NCBI GenBank assembly: GCA_002491225.1 | Contig: DKVN01000087.1 | Coordinates: forward strand, 990-6,948 | Direction: 5' to 3' | Length of the DNA: 5,959 nt | Source of the DNA: Faecalibacterium sp. UBA7177 | GTDB lineage: Bacteria; Bacillota; Clostridia; Oscillospirales; Ruminococcaceae | In this document: piece by piece, positions 1 through 5,392 of the stretch | Layout of the letters: each line of letters starts with the position of its first letter | Position numbering within the stretch: the first letter of the stretch is position 1 | Notes under the pieces: generated by a model | Databases searched by the model: none | What the model was told of the DNA's origin: nothing | What the model saw: only the letters and a program-made list of their open reading frames with translations | Made by a program: the position numbers and the translations under genes

Positions 1-338
1 GAAAAGGCCAGCACGTCGGGGTTGGCGCTCTGCCAGTCGCGCGCCGAGGTGACCATAAAGAGGCCCGCGTCCTCGTCCAAAATTACCTTGGTGCCCTCGC
101 CCAAGGTGCGGGTGGCGTGGAAGGACGCCACCTTTTGCTGGTTGGCCGCGCGGTAATCCAGCTGGGCTTTGATCTCCTCCACCGTGCTCTGCCGCCGGTC
201 GCTGAACCAGGGTGAGAGCTTGGCCGCGCACTCCTTACAGCAGTTGCCGTCCTCGAGCTTGCGGTTGCCCATCAGGCCGATGTCGCCGCCGCAGATTGAG
301 CATTGCTTTTTTTCAAACAGGTTTCCAAACAGTGCCAT
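1..338 (-). CDS. DUF4428 zinc-ribbon protein, N-terminal part (3' end outside window)
   Basis: The 112 visible codons begin MALFGNLFEKKQCSICGGDI and stay open to the left edge, so the C-terminus is missing. Two CxxC pairs, C13/C16 and C34/C37 (with an extra C33), form a small treble-clef or zinc-ribbon-like module. A conserved-looking stretch with LSPWFSDRR follows, then a charged helix (about residues 50-68), then a segment with LDEDAGLFMVTSARDW. I recognise this arrangement from memory as the DUF4428 family of Clostridia, whose function is unknown. Metal binding by the four cysteines is inferred. In family members the part beyond the window often carries a PH-like or other small domain, which cannot be checked here. 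There is no signal peptide, so the protein is probably cytosolic. The start is set by an AAGGAGG Shine-Dalgarno (347-353) 8 nt before the ATG. It lies 53 bp after the preceding lipoprotein gene and is probably in the same transcript. Confidence 0.85.
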   Translation of the reverse strand, partial: MALFGNLFEKKQCSICGGDIGLMGNRKLEDGNCCKECAAKLSPWFSDRRQSTVEEIKAQLDYRAANQQKVASFHATRTLGEGTKVILDEDAGLFMVTSARDWQSANPDVLAF

Positions 339-391
339 GATTATTGCCTCCTTATCGGTCTGTCAAGTTGTATTGTCTGCGTTTTGGCCGT

Positions 392-1987
392 TTATCCGGC
401 CGCGCCGGGCAAAAGCTCGGTCACATCCCCGGCTCTGGCCCCCAAAAGGGGGCTGCCGCCCAGCTCGGTCACCCGCAGGACGCTGCCCTGCGGGGTCTCC
501 TGCCGCAAAAGGGCTGCCACGCCCGAGAGGGGCGCGCCGTCCTTTGGCCAGAACTGGTAGCCGTAGGCCATGCCCTGCTCGGCCATGCCGAGATACCGGA
601 AGATGCCGTACAGCTCGGAGGGCGGGTTCTCGAATTCGTGGGCAAGGCGGACGTTTTCGGCATTGCCGCCCTGCCAGAGCTGGAGGTTTGTCTGCCCTTT
701 GGGGCTGCCGGCCAAAGGGGTGTCCCAGCCGCCCCGGAAACAAGAGGGCATGAGATGCTGCGCGGTCTCAACGAGCGGCAGCAGATCGACCGGCCGCTCC
801 CTTTGGTCGTACCCGCACACCGTAGCCACTCCGTCCCCGCCCTGTCTGGTGGTAAAAAGGTCCAGAATCCGGCCGGTTTCGAGCAGCGGCCCGCCGGCAC
901 AGAAGTACCCGCCTGCCATCCCCGCGCCGAGGTCGATGTATTCCACCCGGCCCTCGCTGGTCAGCAAAAAGAGCCAGGGCGTTTCGGCAGGGCCCACAAG
1001 AGCGGCGTATGCCCTGGTGTAGCTGCTGTAAAGCCCCTGCACCGGGTAGTCCTTGCCGGGGGTGACGGCGGCGTTTTCCAAAAAGCGGGCGCCCTGCGCC
1101 GTTGTTTCAAAGCGGAGGGTCATCTCCCGGCCCTGAAAGTCCACCGTCAGAAAATCGAGCTCATTTTCCAGGGCGGGCGCGCTGCCGGGGCCGGTGTCCA
1201 GCACAAGGGGCTGGTCGTTCAAACCGCCGTCCCCCGAAGCGCCGATGGGCGCGATGGCGCAGAGCGCGCCGCCGTCGTCCAGATAGAGGGACGTGTCCGG
1301 CTGCAGCTGCGCGAGCATCGCGCTGCGCAGGGCCTCGAAGCCGCCTGAGTTTATATCCTCCGTCTCGCCCCAGTTATCGCAACAGAGCTCGTCGAAACAC
1401 CGGGCCGCCGCGCGGCGCAGGGCGGCAAGGCAGTCGGCCTCGGTGAGGTGCTGCTGCCGGAGGAGGTCGGCGTTTTGCAGCCGTTCACCGCCGGTCTGGT
1501 CGTAGAGATAGACGCTGTACTCGTAAGGGCCGTAGGCATAGGCGGCCTTGAGCAGCAGGCTGAGGACGCCGCCGCTGCGAAAAGCCTCATAGTCGATGCC
1601 GGTGCAATAGGGCAATTCTCCGCGGCCAGCCTCCTCCAGACAGGCGTCCATCATACTGCCATAGAAATCGCCGATCTCCTCGTTGATGGCGTGCGCGCCG
1701 GGGGTGTCCGCGTCAATTCTGGGCAGGCGGTACGAGTAGGGCAGCTCGTAGCCCTCGCCCGCGACAGTGCCCTCCCACACCTCCTCCAGAACGGCGGTTT
1801 CCGCCGTCTGCGCGGGCGGCTGCTCCGGCGGCTGCCCAGACAGAGAGCCGCCCGGCTTTGGCGGCGTGGAGGATGCGCCGTCCATCTCCAGCAGTCCCGA
1901 CAGGGCCGGCAGCTGCCCGCAGCCGCACACCACCGCCAGCAGCAACGCGGCCAACAGCATTGCGCATCGTTTGAATGGATTGCTCAA
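392..1987 (-). CDS. Lipoprotein with RsiV/PdaC-type (DUF3298-like) domain and unrecognised C-terminal half
   Basis: 531 aa, complete. The N-terminus has basic K6-R7, a hydrophobic core (about 10-20) and a lipobox-like VCGC with the likely lipidated Cys23 (Cys21 is the alternative). This predicts an outer-face membrane lipoprotein. A Pro/Ser/Gly/Gln-rich linker covers about 35-62. Residues about 75-250 resemble the DUF3298 fold found in the anti-sigma factor RsiV and the deacetylase PdaC. The matching features are an IDADTPGAHAINEEI start, a VLSLLL...GPYEYSVYLYDQTGGERL core where that family has its 'Y-D-x-x-TG' strand, and a TSLYLDDGGALCAIAP strand near 233-247. No deacetylase catalytic domain is present. 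In RsiV this domain binds lysozyme; a ligand-binding or sensing role here is only inference. Residues about 260-531 are Gly/aromatic-rich, probably beta-structured, and I do not recognise them. The start is TTG, chosen because an AGGAG lies 9 nt upstream. The first in-frame ATG (codon 10) has no such site and would lose the basic n-region. The gene begins 29 bp after the DUF6935-like gene. Confidence 0.8.
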   Translation of the reverse strand: MSNPFKRCAMLLAALLLAVVCGCGQLPALSGLLEMDGASSTPPKPGGSLSGQPPEQPPAQTAETAVLEEVWEGTVAGEGYELPYSYRLPRIDADTPGAHAINEEIGDFYGSMMDACLEEAGRGELPYCTGIDYEAFRSGGVLSLLLKAAYAYGPYEYSVYLYDQTGGERLQNADLLRQQHLTEADCLAALRRAAARCFDELCCDNWGETEDINSGGFEALRSAMLAQLQPDTSLYLDDGGALCAIAPIGASGDGGLNDQPLVLDTGPGSAPALENELDFLTVDFQGREMTLRFETTAQGARFLENAAVTPGKDYPVQGLYSSYTRAYAALVGPAETPWLFLLTSEGRVEYIDLGAGMAGGYFCAGGPLLETGRILDLFTTRQGGDGVATVCGYDQRERPVDLLPLVETAQHLMPSCFRGGWDTPLAGSPKGQTNLQLWQGGNAENVRLAHEFENPPSELYGIFRYLGMAEQGMAYGYQFWPKDGAPLSGVAALLRQETPQGSVLRVTELGGSPLLGARAGDVTELLPGAAG

Positions 1988-1996
1988 AGCGGTCAG

Positions 1997-2001
1997 CTCC
2001 T
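1997..2001 (-). promoter_or_regulatory. Ribosome binding site fixing the TTG start of the 531-aa lipoprotein
   Basis: On the minus strand AGGAG is followed by 9 nt and then TTG (1987-1985). It is the only Shine-Dalgarno-like element near the 5' end of this frame. It supports TTG over the ATG nine codons downstream, which is preceded by a sequence with no purine-rich motif. Confidence 0.7.
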
Positions 2002-2016
2002 CTCAGCTTTGTCCCG

Positions 2017-2613
2017 TCAGGCCCAGGGGTCCTCGGCCGCGGGCAGGCGGATGCCCACCAGGATGCTGGAATACTCCCAGAGATACCAGTTGCCGTCCTT
2101 TGCTTTGCGCAGGCTGATGGGGCGGGGGCTGTCCGCCCCGCCGGAGCGGACGAAGAGCCGCGCCATGTTCTCCTGGTCATACGAGCGGGCGTCGGCCGTG
2201 ACGGTGAGGGTGTAAGGCTGGGTGGGGGTGTAGCCGGTTTCCGGCGTGGCCCCGGCAAAATGGGAGAAGATGATATAGCTGCGCGCCCCGCCCCGGAAAC
2301 GGTCCTTGACAAAGGAAACATCCTGCCCGTTCATCGGCCGGGGGCCGCGCAGAACATTGAGCATCTCGGTGCCGATGGCCGCATCGGCGGCAAAGGCGCA
2401 GAGGGCGCAGACGGCGAGGGCCGCCGTCTTAAAGGGGGTGTCCATCGCCGCCTCGGGCAGGGCCTGAAGCTGGGCGGCGCTCTCGGGCAGGGCGGTGAAG
2501 GTGAAGGTCTCCTGTTTGCTGCCGACGGCTGTCGCGGCCGTGCGCACGGCCGATTGCACGGTGGCGCGGGCGGCTGTGCGGGTCTGGTTTTTCAGCTGAT
2601 CAAAAATACTCAT
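2017..2613 (-). CDS. DUF6935-like protein of unknown function
   Basis: 198 aa, complete. Residues 1-31 (MSIFDQLKNQ, then a run of Ala, Thr, Arg and Val) form a probable amphipathic helix without a signal-peptide pattern. A segment rich in Phe/Thr/Leu/Pro (about 35-58) leads into a hydrophobic Ala/Cys-rich helix (about 60-80). Next comes MLNVLRGPRPM (about 84-94), FVKDRFRGGA, a GATPETGYTPTQPYTLTV strand region, SGGADSPRPISLRKAKDGNW and a C-terminal SSILVGIRLPAAEDPWA. From memory this matches clostridial proteins annotated as DUF6935, which typically begin MSIF and end EDPWA; the family has no known function. The amphipathic N-terminus could associate with a membrane surface, but the protein is more likely cytosolic. 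The frame stays open for 87 codons upstream, but that extension overlaps the nucleotidase gene and lacks a ribosome site. The ATG used here has a strong one and starts 37 bp after the nucleotidase stop. Confidence 0.85.
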   Translation of the reverse strand: MSIFDQLKNQTRTAARATVQSAVRTAATAVGSKQETFTFTALPESAAQLQALPEAAMDTPFKTAALAVCALCAFAADAAIGTEMLNVLRGPRPMNGQDVSFVKDRFRGGARSYIIFSHFAGATPETGYTPTQPYTLTVTADARSYDQENMARLFVRSGGADSPRPISLRKAKDGNWYLWEYSSILVGIRLPAAEDPWA

Positions 2614-2620
2614 AGCGGTT

Positions 2621-2627
2621 CCTCCTT
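2621..2627 (-). promoter_or_regulatory. Ribosome binding site fixing the start of the DUF6935-like gene
   Basis: AAGGAGG on the minus strand, 7 nt before ATG at 2613-2611. It argues against the longer open frame that continues to 2874 through the end of the upstream nucleotidase gene, and gives the family-typical MSIF start. Confidence 0.8.
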
Positions 2628-2650
2628 GCTTTTGTGTGGTGGGTGGGCGG

Positions 2651-4117
2651 TCAGTCCAGCAGCACCAGGCGGTCCTCGATGGCCTGATCCAGATGCTGGT
2701 GGGCCGAGAGGTACTCGTCCAGCACCTCGCGGCAGGAGGTGGACAGCACCCGCGGCTTTCGGTTTTGGGCGGCCTCCTTTTGGCTGAGTGCCAGGTTCTT
2801 TTCCATATTGCTGTAATGGAAGGCCTGCAAGCCGACCGTGTAGAGAGTTTCGTCCTCCACCGGCTCGCCCTCAAACGAGAACTCCGAAAACTCGTGGGTT
2901 TTGCGGCTGTAGACCACCCGCATCCCGCGGGAGAGCTGGTAAAACTCGCAGTGCATCCCCTGCCAGACCTCGTCCCGCAGCATAAATTTGATCATCCGGC
3001 GCAGCTGCGCGCCGGTGACCGTGATCATGGTAACCGAATCGTCATAGGGGAAGCACTCGGCAAGGTCCGAAAAGAGCACCAGCGGCCCGAGCTGCTCGTT
3101 GCGGATCGAGCCGGAGCCCAGCAGCATGATGTCCAGCCCGAGGCTGCCCTGCAGGATGTCGGCAAAAAGGTCGCCGAGCTCGGTCTCCTGCTCGCGTGCG
3201 GGGTGGGTAAGCTCGCGGCGCAGACGGGTTACCATGCGGCTGTACTTGGTGTCGGTGCGCTGCTTATACTCGCCGATCAGCTTGTCGATCACCGGGTCGC
3301 GCGGGCAGTGGCTGTCGTCGATGGGGATGGTGCGCCAGGTGTAGTCGTGCACGCAGTTGTTGTCGGTGTCCACCGTGATGTCAAACCGGCCGATCTGGTC
3401 GGTGCCGGTGCCGGCCTGCACAATGAGGATGTCGTTGACCCTGGCGGGCTCGGCCAAAAAGGTATGGGAGTGCCCGCCGATGATGACGTCTACCCCCCAG
3501 GCCGGGTCAAGCCGGGCGGCCAGGCGCTTGTCCTCCTCGTGGCCGATGTGGGTGAGCAGGACGGTAAAGTCGATGTCGATGGCGTTGTAGGCGTTGCAGA
3601 TGCGCCCCACCTCCTCGGCCGCCTCGTTGATGCCCACGAAGGAGCCGATCAGCTTTTCGGTGCTGGTCTGGGATAGCACCTCCTCGGTGAGCACCCCGAT
3701 GAAGAGGATCTTCATGCCGTCCACCTCGAGGATGATGTGCGGCTGGAAGAGCCTTGCCCCGTTGGTGCGGATAAAGAGGTTGGCATTGATGATGGGGAAC
3801 TTGGCGCATTTTTCCAGAAAGAGCAGATGGGCGACGCCGTAGTCGGTCTCGTGGTTGCCGATGGTGACGACGTCCGGGGCGAGGGCGTTCATGATCTCGA
3901 TGGTGCTCAGGCCCTGATATTCCGAGTCGATGACCGAGCCGCGGAACATATCCCCCGCGATGCAGTAGAGGGTGTTGGGCTCTTCCCGGCGCACCTGGTC
4001 CACATATCCCGAGAGCATGCTCACCCCGCCCACCAATTTATCGTCGATCTGCTCGGTGAGAAAGTCTCCGTGCATGTCGTTGGAGTGCAGCAGCACCAGT
4101 TTTTTATAACGACTCAT
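2651..4117 (-). CDS. Cytosolic metallophosphatase / 5'-nucleotidase (UshA superfamily)
   Basis: 488 aa, complete. The N-terminal calcineurin-like metallophosphatase domain (about 6-245) shows the full metal-binding set: HSNDMHG (D14, H16), GDM (D56), GNHE (N88, H89), LTH (H190) and GGHSH (H216, H218). This predicts a two-metal phosphohydrolase. The C-terminal domain (about 290-470) matches the 5'-nucleotidase C-terminal fold: GDLFADIL, a SGSIR strand (R339) where family members usually have NGGGIR, then FPYDDSV and VTGAQLRRMI. The GGDGY substrate-loop motif of UshA is absent; LQAFHYSNMEKNL (430-442) stands in its place, so the nucleotide specificity is open. There is no signal peptide or anchor, unlike secreted UshA or surface enzymes, so it should act in the cytosol on nucleoside monophosphates or related phosphoesters. 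The ATG has a GGGAGGAG Shine-Dalgarno with GGAGG 8 nt upstream. It lies between two genes of unknown role, 58 bp after the 386-aa lipoprotein gene. Confidence 0.93.
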   Translation of the reverse strand: MSRYKKLVLLHSNDMHGDFLTEQIDDKLVGGVSMLSGYVDQVRREEPNTLYCIAGDMFRGSVIDSEYQGLSTIEIMNALAPDVVTIGNHETDYGVAHLLFLEKCAKFPIINANLFIRTNGARLFQPHIILEVDGMKILFIGVLTEEVLSQTSTEKLIGSFVGINEAAEEVGRICNAYNAIDIDFTVLLTHIGHEEDKRLAARLDPAWGVDVIIGGHSHTFLAEPARVNDILIVQAGTGTDQIGRFDITVDTDNNCVHDYTWRTIPIDDSHCPRDPVIDKLIGEYKQRTDTKYSRMVTRLRRELTHPAREQETELGDLFADILQGSLGLDIMLLGSGSIRNEQLGPLVLFSDLAECFPYDDSVTMITVTGAQLRRMIKFMLRDEVWQGMHCEFYQLSRGMRVVYSRKTHEFSEFSFEGEPVEDETLYTVGLQAFHYSNMEKNLALSQKEAAQNRKPRVLSTSCREVLDEYLSAHQHLDQAIEDRLVLLD

Positions 4118-4175
4118 CCAGAACTCCTCCCTTCACGCTGACCGGTATTTTTTGTTTGTGCGGGCTGCGGCCTGT

Positions 4176-5336
4176 TTAGTTATAGACCAGCACCATGTGC
4201 ACAATGTCCCTTACGCCGTCCTCCAAAAAGGCCGGAAGCTTGCCAGTGTTCATGTCGCACCAGAAATAGAGCTCCTCGCCGGAGAGAGAGACCTCGAGGG
4301 GGTAATTCCCCTCGGTGAGGTTTCCCCACTCGTCGGTCATCTTCAAATGAAGGCCGCCGTCCTCGATCTTCCAGACGCCATTCCAGTCGGTGCTGCCGTC
4401 CATAAAATGGATCGCCTCGGCGGTGCCGGCGTAGCCCGGGGCGCTGCCGTCCGCCGTTAAAAAGAGATACCAGCCGTCATCGCTGACCCAGGTGGTGTTT
4501 GCCATCCCCATCTCGGTGGGGGGCAGCCCGCTTTCCTCCTGGCCTTCCGTCCCAAACCATACGCCGATGTCCCAGACGAGGGAGGCGTAGTCCTCATCGA
4601 CGGGGCAGTCGATCACAAAGGTATCAGGGTAAATCGCCGGGTACCACTCGACCTCGGCGCCGTTGCCAGCCACGGCATGGATCTGGATGTCCGCAAGGCC
4701 GGTTGCCGGGTCGAGGTCTGCAAACACAAGGAGGGGCTCGGCGTATTCGCTGCGGTAGAGGATCTCCTCCGCCACCGGGCGGTATCCGGCCCCCTCGCCG
4801 CCCGTCGGCTTCCAGCGGACCTGGTTGACCGACACCGAGGTCATCCCGTCCCGCGGGATGACGCAGAAGAGGGTTTCCCCCTCGCCAAGGATGCGTTCCT
4901 CCGGGATCTCCAAAAGGAACGGGGCCGCCTGCACAATGTTCGGGAAATGCTCCTTGAGGTACTCGGCCAGCGATGCGGGGTCGTGCCAGGTGGGCGCCCC
5001 GAGCCAGGCGGCGGCCAGCGGCACATGGGGCATGTACTCCATCTCGGCTTGCAGCTGGCTGAGCGCGGCCTGCCCCTCGGCCGAGAGGGTTCCACTACCG
5101 GAAGGGTCGGACGATTCGGACGCCGCGGGCCGCGGGGGGCGGCGGGTGCCGGGCGTCCGGCTTTCCGGGGCGGCCGGGGCCGATTGGCTGGCGGGCTGGC
5201 CGAGCGGTTCGCTCGCTGCCTCGCTGGATGCGCTCATCCCGTCCATCGCCTTTTGGAGGGCGGAAAGGTTGGCGCAGCCACAAAGCGCGAGGGCCAGACA
5301 GGCCGCGAGGCACAGGGCCAAAAATCTCTTGTTCAT
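4176..5336 (-). CDS. Lipoprotein of unknown function with possible lipocalin-like C-terminal domain
   Basis: 386 aa, complete. A signal sequence with basic K3-R4, a hydrophobic core (5-18) and the lipobox LCGC (Cys21) predicts a lipid-anchored protein on the outer membrane face. Residues about 35-85 are a Ser/Ala/Pro-rich, low-complexity linker with a basic patch (RTPGTRRPPRP). A folded region (about 90-245) starts with a helix (SAEGQAALSQLQAEME) and continues with mixed strands; I do not recognise it. The C-terminal part (about 275-386) contains ANTTWVSDDGWYLFLTADG, then GVWKIEDGGLHLKM and GNYPLEVSLSGEELYFWC. This alternating 'W-x-x-x-DG...L' strand pattern resembles small lipocalin-like domains in clostridial lipoproteins, which is a weak structural guess. 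The start is ATG with GGAGG 8 nt upstream. The LCGC lipobox and the following xxLxAL stretch resemble those of the 531-aa lipoprotein in this cluster, although the rest differs. It follows the upstream gene by 56 bp. Confidence 0.85.
   Translation of the reverse strand: MNKRFLALCLAACLALALCGCANLSALQKAMDGMSASSEAASEPLGQPASQSAPAAPESRTPGTRRPPRPAASESSDPSGSGTLSAEGQAALSQLQAEMEYMPHVPLAAAWLGAPTWHDPASLAEYLKEHFPNIVQAAPFLLEIPEERILGEGETLFCVIPRDGMTSVSVNQVRWKPTGGEGAGYRPVAEEILYRSEYAEPLLVFADLDPATGLADIQIHAVAGNGAEVEWYPAIYPDTFVIDCPVDEDYASLVWDIGVWFGTEGQEESGLPPTEMGMANTTWVSDDGWYLFLTADGSAPGYAGTAEAIHFMDGSTDWNGVWKIEDGGLHLKMTDEWGNLTEGNYPLEVSLSGEELYFWCDMNTGKLPAFLEDGVRDIVHMVLVYN
4840..4862 (-). repeat. Perfect 9-bp inverted repeat inside the 386-aa lipoprotein gene
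   Basis: GTCATCCCG and its exact complement CGGGATGAC are separated by a 5-nt loop, at 4840-4848 and 4854-4862. The hairpin falls in codons 159-166 (VIPRDGMT) and is not followed by a T-run on the transcribed strand, so it is not an intrinsic terminator. It may be chance in GC-rich coding DNA or may affect mRNA stability. Confidence 0.6.
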
Positions 5337-5392
5337 GCGGGGGTCCTCCCTTCTCTTTTATGCAGTTTTGCGCGGTGCTGCAGGCGCGCCGC

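Noticed and set aside
339..366. TTGACA-like -35 (minus strand, 366-361) with AATAAT about 15 nt downstream, as a promoter for the DUF4428 gene
   Set aside because: The supposed -10 would lie after the Shine-Dalgarno and against the start codon, so a transcript from it would lack the ribosome site. The spacing is also short. Treated as chance.
344..1348. Long plus-strand open frame of 334 codons opposite the 531-aa lipoprotein gene
   Set aside because: It is antisense to a gene with a signal peptide, ribosome site and recognisable domain pattern. Its translation is Arg/Gly/Ala-rich without domain signatures, as expected for a shadow frame in GC-rich DNA.
2614..2874. 87-codon N-terminal extension of the DUF6935-like gene
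   Set aside because: It lies almost wholly within the nucleotidase gene in another frame, is Arg/Ser/Pro-rich, and has no ribosome site. The internal ATG at 2613 has AAGGAGG at 7 nt and gives the family-like start.
2636..3676. Plus-strand open frame of 346 codons opposite the nucleotidase gene
   Set aside because: It is an antisense shadow. The minus-strand frame carries all metallophosphatase motifs, while this one is Val/Gly/Ala/His-rich with no recognisable domain.
4134..4175. T-run and GC-rich segment between the 386-aa lipoprotein and nucleotidase genes, as a terminator
   Set aside because: In the direction of transcription the run is A-rich, not T-rich, and the only stem is about 3 bp. 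Read on the plus strand the T-run comes before the stem.
5372..5392. GC-rich imperfect hairpin right after the stop of the right-most gene, as a terminator
   Set aside because: The 7-bp stem has a mismatch on the transcribed strand and is not followed by a T-run. A ribosome site and the next gene follow immediately.
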